A DNA stretch of 64,000 nt from an uncultured bacterium (GCA_947383145.1 CANDCH010000008.1:1-64000); one strand, 5' to 3'. Counted from the first letter of the stretch, positions 25,633 through 34,979 are shown. Numbers and translations: made by a program. Notes: a model not told the origin generated them from the letters alone.

Positions 25633-27985
25633 CTTTTTACGTGAGGGACTGGTCATTTGGGACGGGGCCATGGGCACCGTCTTACAGCGGAGGGGCCTGC
25701 CCCCCGGCGGCAAGCCGGAGCTGCTGAATCTCACCAATCCGGAGCTGCCGCGCTCCATCCACCGGGAGTACATCGAGGCGGGCAGCCGGATCATCTGCGC
25801 CAACACCTTCGGGGCCAACGCCCTGAAGCTGGCGGGGACGGGGTGCGCCGTGGACCGGGCGGTGTTCGCCGCCGTGGCCATCGCCAGGGACGCCGCCGCC
25901 GGGACGGGGGCGAAAACCGCCCTGGACGTGGGCCCCCTGGGGGAGCTGCTGGAGCCCCTGGGCACCCTGACCTTTGAACGGGCTTACGAGCTGTTCAAAG
26001 AGGTGGTCACGGCCGGAGAGAGGGCCGGGGCGGACCTGATCGCCATCGAGACCATGACCGACCTGTACGAGGCCAAGGCCGCCCTGCTGGCGGCCAAGGA
26101 GAACACCGCCCTGCCCGTATTCGCCGCCATGTCCTTCGAGCGAAACGGCCGCACCTTCACCGGCTGCACCATCCCGTCCATGGCCCGGACCCTGGAGGGG
26201 CTGGGGGCGGACGCCGTCGGCCTGAACTGCTCCCTGGGGCCCGACCTGCTTCTCCCCCTGGTGCGGGAGCTGTGCGAAAACACCCGCCTGCCCGTCATCG
26301 TCAAGCCCAACGCGGGCCTGCCCGACCCGGCCACGGGGGAGTACGCCATGGGCCCGGAGGAATTCGTCCGGGCCATGCTCCCCCTGGTGGAGGCGGGGGC
26401 GTCCGTCGTGGGCGGGTGCTGCGGCACGTCGCCGGACTACATCCGCGCCCTGGCCAGGGCCCTGGAGGGGAAAAAACCCGCTCCCCGGACCTGCCGCTCC
26501 GCCGGGTTTGTGTGCTCCGCCATGACGCCCTGCTTTCTGGACGGGGTGCGGGTGATCGGGGAGCGGATCAACCCCACCGGCAAAAAGCGGTTCCAGCAAG
26601 CCCTTCTGGAGGGGGACCTGGACTATATCCTGGACGCGGCCGTGGAGCAGGAGGACGCCGGGGCGGACATTCTGGACGTGAATGTGGGCCATCCGGGGGT
26701 GGACGAGACCGTTATGCTGCCCCGGGTGGTGAAAAAGCTCCAGAGCGCCGTGACCCTGCCCCTGCAGCTGGACTCCACCAATCCCGCCGCCCTGGAGGCC
26801 GCCCTGCGGGTGTACAACGGCAAGGCGGCGGTGAACTCGGTGAACGGCGAGCGGGCGGCGCTGGAGCGGATTCTGCCCATTGTGAAGAAGTACGGGGCCG
26901 CCGTGGTGGGGCTGTGCCTGGATGAACGGGGCATCCCCCCCACGGCGGAGGGCCGGGTGGAAATCGCCCGCCGCATTCTGGACGCGGCCCTGAGCTATGG
27001 CATCCCGGCGGAGGATGTGTGGATCGACTGCCTCACCCTCACCGTGTCCGCCCAGCAGGACCAGGCCCTGGAGACCCTGCGGGCCGTGCGCATGGCGCGG
27101 GAGGAGCTGGGACTGCCTGTGGTGCTGGGGGTGTCCAACATCTCCTTCGGCCTGCCCAACCGCGCCGCCGTCACCCGGAGCTTCCTGACCCAGGCGCTGG
27201 GGGCCGGGCTCACCCTGCCCATACTCAACCCCAACCAGCGGGAGATGATGGATGCGGTGGCGGCGTTCCGGGTGCTCTCCGGCCAGGATGCGGGATGCCG
27301 GGACTACATCCGGCGGTTCGCGGACGCCGCCCCCGTCCCGGCCTCTCCCGCCCCGGCGGGGGGGCTCGCCCTGGAGGAGGCGGTGGCCAGGGGGCTGGAC
27401 GGGGACGCGGGCCGGCTGGCCCGGGAGGCCCTTCAGTCCCAGGACGGGCTGTCCCTGGTGGAAAACCGGCTTATCCCCGCTTTGGACAAGGTGGGGGCGG
27501 ACTACGAGGCGGGCAGGGCCTTCCTCCCCCAGCTGCTCAGCGCCGCCCAGGCGGCCCAGGCGGTGTTCGAGGCGGTGAAGGCCTCCCTCGCGGAGCGGGG
27601 CGGGACTCCGGTGCGGAAGGGCAGGTTTGCCATCGCCACCGTCAAGGGGGACATCCACGACATCGGCAAGAACATTGTGCGCACAGTGATGGAAAACTAC
27701 GGCTATGAGGCCGTGGATCTGGGCCGGGACGTGCCGCCGGAGGTCATTTTGGAGGCGGTCCGGGAGGGGGATATCCGGCTGGTGGGGCTGTCCGCCCTGA
27801 TGACCACCACCCTGCCCGCCATGGAGGAGACCATCAAGCTGCTCCGCACCCTGCCCCGGCCCCCGGCGGTGTGGGTGGGCGGCGCGGTGGTCACGCCGGA
27901 GCACGCCGCCCGGATGGGGGCGGACTACTATGCCCGGGACGCCCGCCAGTCGGTGGAGATTGCCCGGAAGGTGCTGGGACCATGA
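25622..27985 (+). CDS. metH: Cobalamin-dependent methionine synthase without reactivation domain
   Basis: MetH transfers the methyl group of methyltetrahydrofolate through cobalamin to homocysteine. The 787-residue protein contains the homocysteine domain (zinc ligands C203, C266 and C267 in GLNCSLG and GGCCGTS), the pterin-binding domain (about 305-560; GERINPTGKKRF, VNSVNGER), the cap (about 580-670) and the B12 domain with the lower-ligand motif GDIHDIGKN. It stops where long MetH proteins continue into the activation domain, which is encoded by the gene just upstream. The start is GTG at 25622 behind GGGAGGG. The stop overlaps the next start (ATGA). Confidence 0.95.
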   Translation: MELDFLREGLVIWDGAMGTVLQRRGLPPGGKPELLNLTNPELPRSIHREYIEAGSRIICANTFGANALKLAGTGCAVDRAVFAAVAIARDAAAGTGAKTALDVGPLGELLEPLGTLTFERAYELFKEVVTAGERAGADLIAIETMTDLYEAKAALLAAKENTALPVFAAMSFERNGRTFTGCTIPSMARTLEGLGADAVGLNCSLGPDLLLPLVRELCENTRLPVIVKPNAGLPDPATGEYAMGPEEFVRAMLPLVEAGASVVGGCCGTSPDYIRALARALEGKKPAPRTCRSAGFVCSAMTPCFLDGVRVIGERINPTGKKRFQQALLEGDLDYILDAAVEQEDAGADILDVNVGHPGVDETVMLPRVVKKLQSAVTLPLQLDSTNPAALEAALRVYNGKAAVNSVNGERAALERILPIVKKYGAAVVGLCLDERGIPPTAEGRVEIARRILDAALSYGIPAEDVWIDCLTLTVSAQQDQALETLRAVRMAREELGLPVVLGVSNISFGLPNRAAVTRSFLTQALGAGLTLPILNPNQREMMDAVAAFRVLSGQDAGCRDYIRRFADAAPVPASPAPAGGLALEEAVARGLDGDAGRLAREALQSQDGLSLVENRLIPALDKVGADYEAGRAFLPQLLSAAQAAQAVFEAVKASLAERGGTPVRKGRFAIATVKGDIHDIGKNIVRTVMENYGYEAVDLGRDVPPEVILEAVREGDIRLVGLSALMTTTLPAMEETIKLLRTLPRPPAVWVGGAVVTPEHAARMGADYYARDARQSVEIARKVLGP

Positions 27986-29772
27986 GGGCCGGAGCGTATC
28001 TGGCGGGGGGAAAGCCCCTGCTGTTCGACGGAGCCATGGGGACGTACTATGCCGCGGGACCGGGCCGGGCCGGGGGCTCCTGCGAGGAGGCAAACCTGCG
28101 CGCCCCGTCTGAGATTGCCGCCATCCACCGCGCCTATCTGGAGGCGGGGGCCCGGGCCATCCGAACCAACACCTTCGACGTGAGCGGCCCCTGGGAGACG
28201 GCCCGGAGCGTCATTGAGGCGGGGTGCGCCATCGCCCTGGAGGCGGCGAAGCCCTTCGGGGCCTGGGTGTTCGCGGGGCTGGGCCCCGCCCCCCGGGAGG
28301 GGGCGCTCTCCCCCGGCGCGCACTACCGCCGTCAGGCGGAGGCGTTTTTGGCCCAGGGCATCACCTGCTTTCTTGTGGAGACCCTGCCCACCGATGAGGG
28401 GGTGCCGGAGCTGGCCCGCTTTTTGAAGGAGCGCTGTCCCCAGTCGTTTCTGCTGGCCTCCTTTGCCGCCGCCCCCGACGGGATCACCCGGGAGGGGCTG
28501 TCCGCCCGGGTTCTGCTGGAGCGGACCGCCGCCCTGCCGGAGGTGGACGGGGTGGGGCTCAACTGCGTGTCCGGGCCCCGGCACCTGCTGGAGTTCGTCC
28601 GGGGGCTGGACCTGTCCGCCCTGGGGGGCAAGCCCCTGTCCGTCATGCCCAACGCGGGTTACCCCACGGTGCTGGGGCGGCGGGCGGTTTACCGGGGCGG
28701 GCCGGACTATTTCGCCGCCCTGCTGGCGGACATCGCCCGGTCCGGCGCGGCCATTGTGGGCGGCTGCTGCGGCACCACCCCCGCCCACATCTCCCAGGCC
28801 GCCCGGGCGCTGGAGGGGGGCGCCGTCCGGCCTCCGGCGGTTCCCGTCCAGCCCCGGTCCCGGCCGGAGGTCCGGCCCGGTCAAAACCGCCTCCGGGACA
28901 AGCTGGCGGCGGGGGAGCGGGTGATGGCCGTGGAGCTGGACCCGCCCGCCGACGACAGCGTGGAGTCCTTTATGGAGGGGGTCCGCGCCCTGCGGGAGGC
29001 GGGGGCGGACGCGGTCACCGTGGCGGACTGCCCCGTGGGCCGCCCCAGGGCGGACAGCTCCCTGCTGGCCTGTAAGATCCGCCGGGAGGCCGGGGTGGAG
29101 CCCCTGCCCCACCTCACCTGCCGGGACCGCAACCTCAACGCCACCAAGGCCCTGCTGCTGGGGCTGAGCATGGAGGGGGTGCACAACATCCTGCTGGTCA
29201 CCGGCGATCCCATCCCGTCGGAGAGCCGGGACGAGGTGAAAAGCGTGTTCAATTTCAATTCCCGGAAGCTGATCCGATACGTCTCCGGCCTGACGGGCCA
29301 GGGCCTGTCCACCCCCTTTCAGATCTTCGGGGCGCTGAACGTCAACGCCCCCAGCTTCAAGCGGCAGCTGGCCCTGGCCCAGGAAAAGGAGGAGGCCGGG
29401 GCCGCGGGATTCCTCACCCAGCCGGTGCACTCTCCCCAGGCGCTGGAAAATTTGGCGCTGGCGCGGCATACCCTGAAGGGGAAGCTGCTGGGCGGGGTGC
29501 TCCCCATCGTCAGCCACCGCAACGCCCTGTTCCTCAACAACGAGGTGGCGGGGGTGTGGGTGCCGGAGGAGATTGTCCGGCGCTACCAGGGCCTGGACCG
29601 GGAGGAGGCCGAGGCCCTGGCCCTGGAGCTGTCGGTGCAGGCCGCCCGGGACATGGCCCCCTGCACCGACGGCTGGTACCTTATGACCCCCTTCCGCCGT
29701 ACGGCCCTGGTGGTTCGGATCATGGGGCGGCTCCGGGAGGAGATGTTCGACAAAAAGTCGAACAATTTGTAA
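27982..29772 (+). CDS. Homocysteine S-methyltransferase/methylenetetrahydrofolate reductase fusion
   Basis: The 596-residue protein resembles Bacillus YitJ. Its N-terminal homocysteine domain (residues 1-300) carries VGLNCVSG and VGGCCGTTP. The C-terminal half (about 310-596) is a MetF-like TIM barrel for NAD(P)H- and FAD-dependent reduction of methylene-THF to methyl-THF (MAVELDPPADDSVESFM, HLTCRDRN, LLVTGDPIPS). The ATG overlaps the metH stop. Together the three genes supply methyl-THF and use it to make methionine. The MetF half is the probable donor for MetH. Confidence 0.93.
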   Translation: MRAGAYLAGGKPLLFDGAMGTYYAAGPGRAGGSCEEANLRAPSEIAAIHRAYLEAGARAIRTNTFDVSGPWETARSVIEAGCAIALEAAKPFGAWVFAGLGPAPREGALSPGAHYRRQAEAFLAQGITCFLVETLPTDEGVPELARFLKERCPQSFLLASFAAAPDGITREGLSARVLLERTAALPEVDGVGLNCVSGPRHLLEFVRGLDLSALGGKPLSVMPNAGYPTVLGRRAVYRGGPDYFAALLADIARSGAAIVGGCCGTTPAHISQAARALEGGAVRPPAVPVQPRSRPEVRPGQNRLRDKLAAGERVMAVELDPPADDSVESFMEGVRALREAGADAVTVADCPVGRPRADSSLLACKIRREAGVEPLPHLTCRDRNLNATKALLLGLSMEGVHNILLVTGDPIPSESRDEVKSVFNFNSRKLIRYVSGLTGQGLSTPFQIFGALNVNAPSFKRQLALAQEKEEAGAAGFLTQPVHSPQALENLALARHTLKGKLLGGVLPIVSHRNALFLNNEVAGVWVPEEIVRRYQGLDREEAEALALELSVQAARDMAPCTDGWYLMTPFRRTALVVRIMGRLREEMFDKKSNNL

Positions 29773-30145
29773 ATTATTTTCACCCAAGGGGGTGTCTGCG
29801 GGGAAAAATCACCATATTGCGCGGGAAGATTGCGGCCAGTCCAATATTTTGTGATTTCCATCGGGTGCTGAGGGAGAAAAAGTGCTTGCAATTCTGAAAA
29901 ATTGTGGTACAATAAAACTGTGCCTAACGAACATAGCGTTTATATCCGCTCTTTTCATCGTTCAAACGTTCTATATTAAAGCGAAAAAGAGAACAATAGT
30001 ATCATAAACAGCGTTCGCAGGCCATCTCAACCGTACCGTATGAGGACGGGCGCGCGCGCCCGCCGGAACGCGCCCCGGAGCCGGGGCGGAACACGCAGAC
30101 GCAGAAGCCGGGGAAGGCCGGCAGTGTGCGGGAAAGGAAATCGCT
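29773..30145 (+). promoter_or_regulatory. Intergenic region with promoter of the transglutaminase/pilus-like operon
   Basis: TTGCAA at 29886-29891, a 16-base spacer and TACAAT at 29908-29913 form a good sigma-A promoter, giving a leader of about 225 bases. The region is AT-rich up to 30010, then turns very GC-rich with a (GC)n tract near 30048. No terminator is clear after the methionine operon. No other ORF has a ribosome site here. Confidence 0.6.
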
Positions 30146-31141
30146 ATGAAGAAGAAGACGATGCTTGCGGCTCTGCTGGCGGCTCTGCTGGCCGCCTGCT
30201 GCCTGCTCCAGGGCTGCTCCAGCGCCGCCGTGGACAGGGATGAGATTTATATCGACCAGGTGCCCATGGAGGAGCTCCAGCTGGAGGACGAGATGGTGCC
30301 CCTGGCCAACGGCCCCGCCCCCGTCACCGACCTGCTGATGCCCGAGGCCTCCGGCGTCAAGGTGCAGAGCCAGGGCGGCGCGGAGATCGACTACTCCAAC
30401 GTCCAGGACGGCTATGTGATGGTGCGTTTTGCCGGCGCAAACAGCAAGAAGCTGAAGGTGCAGGTGGCCGGACCCACCACTACCTACACCTACGACCTGC
30501 CCACCGGGGACTGGGTCACCTACTGCCTGTCCGACGGCAACGGCCGCTATAAGGTCACCGCCCTGCAAAACACCACCGGCAAGAAGTACAGCATTCTGGC
30601 CTCCGCCTCCTTTGACGTGAGCCTGAACGACGAGTTCGCCCCCTTCCTGCGGCCCAACCAGTACGTGGACTACCAGGACGCCAAGGACACCATCGCCAAG
30701 GCGGAGGAGCTGGCGGGGGGCGAGAGCGATCCCCTGAAGAAGGTGGAGAAGGTCTATGAGTACGTGGTGAAGAACCTGACCTATGACAAGAGCAAGGCCA
30801 GCGCCGTGGCCCAGGGCAAGATGACCGGCTATCTGCCCGTGCTGGACAGCGTGCTGGCGGAGAAGAAGGGCATCTGCTTCGACTACGCCGCCCTGATGAC
30901 CGGGATGCTCCGCAGCCAGGGGGTGCCCTGCAAGCTGGTGGTGGGCTACGCCGGCACGGCGTACCACGCCTGGGTCAGCGTGTGGACCGAGGAGGACGGC
31001 TGGGTGGACGGCGTGATCTACTTCGACGGCTCCGTGTGGCAGCGGATGGACCCCACCTTCGCCAGCTCCGGCAATCAAAGTGAAAAAATTATGAAGTATA
31101 TCGGCGACGGCAAAAATTATACCACAAAATACCTCTATTAA
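30146..31141 (+). CDS. Lipoprotein with transglutaminase-like domain
   Basis: The 331-residue protein has a lipoprotein signal peptide (charged MKKK, hydrophobic core, lipobox LLQGC with Cys24). Residues about 70-160 form a beta-rich region. The C-terminal transglutaminase-like fold has the full triad: Cys244 in GICFDYAAL, His274 in YHAWVSVW and Asp302 in MDPTFAS. Such bacterial domains are usually cysteine proteases or amidases on the cell surface. It precedes a pilus-like cluster by 17 bases and may act on the surface structure or peptidoglycan (inference). Confidence 0.88.
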   Translation: MKKKTMLAALLAALLAACCLLQGCSSAAVDRDEIYIDQVPMEELQLEDEMVPLANGPAPVTDLLMPEASGVKVQSQGGAEIDYSNVQDGYVMVRFAGANSKKLKVQVAGPTTTYTYDLPTGDWVTYCLSDGNGRYKVTALQNTTGKKYSILASASFDVSLNDEFAPFLRPNQYVDYQDAKDTIAKAEELAGGESDPLKKVEKVYEYVVKNLTYDKSKASAVAQGKMTGYLPVLDSVLAEKKGICFDYAALMTGMLRSQGVPCKLVVGYAGTAYHAWVSVWTEEDGWVDGVIYFDGSVWQRMDPTFASSGNQSEKIMKYIGDGKNYTTKYLY

Positions 31142-31157
31142 GCTGGGAGGACTGAGA

Positions 31158-32186
31158 ATGAAACGGCAAATTTCCAACGATGAGATTGCCAGCCTGAGCC
31201 TGGAGCTGTCCATGCTGCTCCACGCCGGGGTGAGCACCGGGGACGCCCTGTCCCTGCTGGCGGAGGAGGGCGAGAACAAGGAGACGCTCGCCGCCATGGC
31301 CCGGCAGGTGGACGGCGGCGCCACCCTGGCCGCCGCCCTGCGGGAGAGCGGCGGCTTCCCCGCCTATGTCTGCGGCCTGGTGGACGTGGGCGAGCGGACG
31401 GGCCGGACGGAGGAGGCCCTGGCCGCCCTGTCCCGGTACTATGAGGACCGGGTGCGGCTGGGCCGCCGCGTGCGCAGCGCCCTGCTCTATCCGGCGGTGA
31501 TGCTGGCGCTGATGCTGGTGGTCATCGGGGTGCTGCTGGTGAAGGTGCTCCCCATTTTTGACGATGTGTACGCCTCCCTGGGCGGGCGGCTGAGCGGCGT
31601 GGCCGCGGGGCTGCTCACCCTGGGCCGCTGGCTGGAGGGCGCCATGCCCGTGCTGTGGGTGGTGCTGGCGGCGGTGGCGGTGTTCGTGGCGCTGTTCTCC
31701 GCCGTGGGCTCCTTCCGGGGCAGGCTGGTGTCCTGGTGGCAGGGCCGCCACGGGGACAAGGGCGTGGCCCGCAAGCTGAACAACGCCCGTCTGGCCCAGG
31801 CCCTGGCCATGGGCATGGCCAGCGGCCTGCCTGTGGAGGAGGCGGTGGCCCTGTCCGCCGGACTGATGGAGGGCGGCGCGAAGGAGCGCTGCCTCAGCTG
31901 CCAGAAGCGGATGGAGGGCGGCGAGAGCCTGGGCGAGGCCCTGCGCCAGAGCGGGCTGCTGCCCGCCCGGCAGAGCCGCCTGCTGGAGCTGGGCCAGCGC
32001 AGCGGCACCGGGGACGCCTCCATGGAGAAGATCGCCCGGGACCTGAGCGAGGAGGGCGAGGCCGCCCTGGACGCCCTGGTCAGCCGGGTGGAGCCCGCCC
32101 TGGTGCTGGTGTGTTCAGTGCTGGTGGGGCTGATTCTGCTGTCCGTGATGCTGCCCCTGATGCACATCATGAGCGCCATCGGGTGA
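31158..32186 (+). CDS. Type IV pilus/type II secretion inner-membrane protein (PilC/GspF/ComGB-like)
   Basis: The 342-residue protein has the two T2SSF helical domains, each followed by membrane helices: LSMLLHAGVSTGDALSLL ... VDVGERTGRTEEALAAL in the first and ARLAQALAMGMASGLPVEEAV ... LELGQRSGTG in the second. The last helix is ALVLVCSVLVGLILLSVMLPLMHIM. It is shorter at the N-terminus than standard PilC. It is the platform on which a pilus ATPase turns; the only ATPase here is PilT-like. It is followed by four small genes, most of them overlapping. Confidence 0.88.
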   Translation: MKRQISNDEIASLSLELSMLLHAGVSTGDALSLLAEEGENKETLAAMARQVDGGATLAAALRESGGFPAYVCGLVDVGERTGRTEEALAALSRYYEDRVRLGRRVRSALLYPAVMLALMLVVIGVLLVKVLPIFDDVYASLGGRLSGVAAGLLTLGRWLEGAMPVLWVVLAAVAVFVALFSAVGSFRGRLVSWWQGRHGDKGVARKLNNARLAQALAMGMASGLPVEEAVALSAGLMEGGAKERCLSCQKRMEGGESLGEALRQSGLLPARQSRLLELGQRSGTGDASMEKIARDLSEEGEAALDALVSRVEPALVLVCSVLVGLILLSVMLPLMHIMSAIG

Positions 32187-32190
32187 GCCC

Positions 32191-32514
32191 ATGAGAAGAC
32201 GGAAAAACGGCTGGGTCCCCATTGTGCGGGGCCTGCTCTGGCCGGCGGCGGCGGCCGCCGCGCTGCTGTGCTTTGCCACCGCCGTCAACAGCCTGGACAG
32301 CGGGCGGAGCCAGGAGGATATGCGCCAGCTGGAGGAGACCCTCCGGCGCAGCTGCGTGGCCTGCTACGCCGCCGAGGGCGTCTATCCCCCAGACCTGGAC
32401 TATTTGAAGGAGCATTACGGCCTCCAGATTGACGGGGAGCATTACACCGTCCACTACATTGCCTTCGCGGAAAACCTGATGCCGGATATCACCGTGCTGG
32501 AGAACGAGCCATGA
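32191..32514 (+). CDS. Small one-helix protein, pseudopilin-like position
   Basis: The 107-residue protein has a basic N-terminus (MRRRKN), one hydrophobic helix (about 13-31, LLWPAAAAAALLCFATAV), then a helical stretch with CVACY and a small C-terminal domain. No prepilin peptidase site (G/A followed by FTLIE) is visible. Size and topology match minor pseudopilins, and it lies directly after the PilC-like gene. Its stop overlaps the next start. I do not recognise a named family. Confidence 0.7.
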   Translation: MRRRKNGWVPIVRGLLWPAAAAAALLCFATAVNSLDSGRSQEDMRQLEETLRRSCVACYAAEGVYPPDLDYLKEHYGLQIDGEHYTVHYIAFAENLMPDITVLENEP

Positions 32515-32990
32515 AGAGAGAAAAAATCCAACATCATATGGACGGATTGCTGCTCCTGCTTCTGTTCGGGGTGTTCGCCGTGTGCGTGCTGTCGGTGCTG
32601 CTGACGGGGGCCAGGGCCTACCGCCGCCTCACCCTGCGGGACCAGGAGGCCTACCGCCGCCGGACCTGCGTGCAGTACATCGCCACCCGGGTGCGCCAGG
32701 GGGATATCGAGGGGGGCGTGACGGTGGAGCCCTTCGGAGAGGGCGACGCCCTCGCCCTCACCGCGGACGGCTACGTCACCCGGGTCTACTGGCATGACGG
32801 CTGGCTCAAGGAATTGTATACCGATGAGGACGTTCAGCTCGCTCCCGAGGACGGGGAGAAGATTATGGAGCTGGGCGGTTTGACCATGTCTATGGACGAT
32901 GGGCTGCTGACCGTGGAGGCCGTCAACGGGGACGGCACGTCGGACACCCTGCGGCTGGCCCTGCGCGGCGGAGAGGGGGGTGGGCAATGA
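32511..32990 (+). CDS. DUF4860-like one-helix protein
   Basis: The 159-residue protein has a short polar N-terminus, a strong helix (about 12-32, GLLLLLLFGVFAVCVLSVLLTG) and an extracytoplasmic beta-rich domain. The layout (ARAYRRLTLRDQEAYRRRTCVQYIATRVRQGD followed by short strands) resembles DUF4860 proteins found in clostridial pilus-like loci. The DUF number is from memory and should be checked. It overlaps both neighbours by four bases. Confidence 0.65.
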   Translation: MKREKIQHHMDGLLLLLLFGVFAVCVLSVLLTGARAYRRLTLRDQEAYRRRTCVQYIATRVRQGDIEGGVTVEPFGEGDALALTADGYVTRVYWHDGWLKELYTDEDVQLAPEDGEKIMELGGLTMSMDDGLLTVEAVNGDGTSDTLRLALRGGEGGGQ

Positions 32991-33448
32991 AGAGCAGAGC
33001 CCCTTTGATTCTGATGGAGCAGATGGTGATGCTGCTGGTGTTCGCCCTGGCGGCGGCGCTGTGCATGCAGGCCTTTGTGAAGTCCGACCAGATGTCCCAG
33101 CGCAGCCAGGACCGGGACCGGGCCCTCACCCAGGTCCAGACCGTGGCGGAGACCGTCCGGCACTGCAAGGGCGACATGACCCAGGCGGCGGCGCTGCTGG
33201 AACTGCCCTACCCGTATGATTCCGATGTGGACACGCTGTGGGTGCACTACGATGAAAATTGGAACTGCGTCGGCGTGGGGGTTGGCTGCGGGATGGGCGT
33301 GGCCTGCTCCCTGGCGGTCCGGCCGATGGACGCCGGCGCGGCTGGCCTGGGCATGGCCCGGGTGGAGGCGGTTTCCATGCCGGATGAGACGGTGATCTTC
33401 GCCCTGGACGTGGCCTGGCAGGAGGAGGTGGGCGGCCATGCCGGTTAA
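32987..33448 (+). CDS. Pilin-like one-helix protein
   Basis: The 153-residue protein starts MKSRAPLILMEQMVMLLVFALAAAL. If cut before LILME the mature form would carry the conserved Glu at position 5, as in type IV pilins, although the residue before the cut is Pro instead of Gly. The helix is followed by a small domain with a GVGVGCGMGVAC glycine/cysteine patch. Overlaps with both neighbours show tight coupling. It is the best pilin candidate of the four. Confidence 0.65.
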   Translation: MKSRAPLILMEQMVMLLVFALAAALCMQAFVKSDQMSQRSQDRDRALTQVQTVAETVRHCKGDMTQAAALLELPYPYDSDVDTLWVHYDENWNCVGVGVGCGMGVACSLAVRPMDAGAAGLGMARVEAVSMPDETVIFALDVAWQEEVGGHAG

Positions 33449-33902
33449 AAAAGAGGAGCGCTTTTCCCCCCCGGCGGTGGGGGGCACCTCTCTGCTGGTG
33501 GTGTTCGCGGTGCTGTGCCTGACGGTGTTCGCCCTGCTCAGCCTCACCACCGTACAGGCCGACGTGCGGCTGGCGGACGCCTCCGCCAAGGCGGTTACGG
33601 ACTATTACGAGGCCGACCGTCAGGCCCAGGCGGTGCTGGCCTACCTGCGCACCGGCGAGGCCGCCGCCGGGTCTATCCCGGAGGACCTTCAGCTGAGCAG
33701 CGAAGCCAGCGATTATCCCGGGGGCAAACCCGGCGATACGGTCACCTCCTACGCCATCCCCATTTCGGACACCCAGGAGCTCCAAGTGGAGGTGCGCTTC
33801 AACTGGGACGGGACCTATGACATTCTGCGCTGGCAGGCCGCCCCCACGGGCGAGTGGGAGGGCGACGAGTCCTTCGAGCTCTGGGACGGAACACTGTTTT
33901 AA
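33438..33902 (+). CDS. Small one-helix protein of the pilus-like cluster
   Basis: The 154-residue protein has a cytoplasmic N-terminus of about 18 residues, a helix (SLLVVFAVLCLTVFALLSLTTV), then a helical stalk (ADASAKAVTDYYEADRQAQAVLAYL) and a C-terminal beta domain. The shape is that of a minor pilin, but no canonical cleavage site is present. It overlaps the previous gene by 11 bases and precedes pilT by 13. Confidence 0.68.
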   Translation: MPVKKEERFSPPAVGGTSLLVVFAVLCLTVFALLSLTTVQADVRLADASAKAVTDYYEADRQAQAVLAYLRTGEAAAGSIPEDLQLSSEASDYPGGKPGDTVTSYAIPISDTQELQVEVRFNWDGTYDILRWQAAPTGEWEGDESFELWDGTLF

Positions 33903-33915
33903 GGAGGCCATTCCT

Positions 33916-34974
33916 ATGGCTGGATTGACGGAATATCTGAAGCGGGCGGTGGCGGACAACGCCTCCGACCTGTTTATCGTGGCGGGCGGCCCCGTGTGCG
34001 CCAAGGAGGACAAGCGGCTGGTGCCCATCAGCGAGGACCGGGTGTTCCCTCAGGAGACGGAGGAACTGATCCGGGAGGTGTATGAGCTGGCCAAGCGTCC
34101 CATTGAGCGCTTTCTCCGGGAGGGGGACGACGACTTCTCCTTCTCCGTGGCGGGGCTGGCCCGGTTCCGGGTGAACGTGTACCGCCAGAGGGGCTCCATG
34201 GCCGCGGTGATCCGGGTGGTGGCCTTTGACATACCCGATTATCAGAGCATGGGCATCCCCGAGGAGGTCATCAAGCTGGCCCAGGTGGCCCACGGCATGG
34301 TGCTGGTCACCGGCACGGCGGGCAGCGGCAAGTCCACCACCCAGGCCTGCGTCATCGACCGGATCAACCAGACCCGGGAGTGCCACATCATCACCCTGGA
34401 GGACCCCATCGAGTACCTCCACCGGGACCGGCGGAGCATCGTCAGCCAGCGGGAAATCGCCATCGACACCCAGGACTACCCCTCCGCCCTGCGGGCCTGC
34501 CTCCGTCAGGCCCCCGACGTGATTCTGCTGGGCGAGATGCGGGACCAGGCCACCATCCACACCGCCATGACGGCGGCGGAGACAGGACACCTGCTCATCG
34601 CCACCCTCCACACCAAGGGGGCGGTGAACACCATCGACCGCATTGTGGACACCTTCCCCAGCGGCCAGCAGGATCAGGTCCGGGTGCAGCTGAGCATGGT
34701 GCTCCACACCGTGGTGTCCCAGCAACTGGTGCCCGGGGTCAACGGCGAGCTGGTGCCCGCCTTTGAGATCATGCACGTGAACAACGCCATCCGAAGCCTG
34801 ATCCGGGACAGCAAAACCCACCAGATCGACAACGCCATCGCCGCCGGCGGGGCGGAGGGCATGATTACCATGGACCAGTCCCTGCTGAGCCTGTACAAGG
34901 CGGGGAGGATCACGGCGGACACGGCGCTGTCCTGTTCGGACAACCCGGAGCAGCTGCGCCGGAGAATGGGCTGA
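33916..34974 (+). CDS. pilT: PilT-type retraction ATPase
   Basis: The 352-residue protein starts at the ATG at 33916, behind AAGGAGG. It has the PilT/PilB N-terminal PAS-like domain (LKRAVADNASDLFIVAGGPV), Walker A GTAGSGKSTT, the Asp box LEDPIEYLH, Walker B ILLGEMRD, and the His box HLLIATLHT. It lacks the zinc and MSHE-N domains of PilB assembly ATPases. PilT normally disassembles pili, so a lone PilT with PilC is unusual unless it powers assembly here, as in some Com-like systems. Confidence 0.93.
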   Translation: MAGLTEYLKRAVADNASDLFIVAGGPVCAKEDKRLVPISEDRVFPQETEELIREVYELAKRPIERFLREGDDDFSFSVAGLARFRVNVYRQRGSMAAVIRVVAFDIPDYQSMGIPEEVIKLAQVAHGMVLVTGTAGSGKSTTQACVIDRINQTRECHIITLEDPIEYLHRDRRSIVSQREIAIDTQDYPSALRACLRQAPDVILLGEMRDQATIHTAMTAAETGHLLIATLHTKGAVNTIDRIVDTFPSGQQDQVRVQLSMVLHTVVSQQLVPGVNGELVPAFEIMHVNNAIRSLIRDSKTHQIDNAIAAGGAEGMITMDQSLLSLYKAGRITADTALSCSDNPEQLRRRMG

Positions 34975-34979
34975 GCGCC

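Noticed and set aside
30040-30130. Hairpins in the GC tract before the transglutaminase gene as a riboswitch
   Set aside because: Only simple (GC)n and CCGG repeats are present, with no conserved riboswitch core and no terminator.
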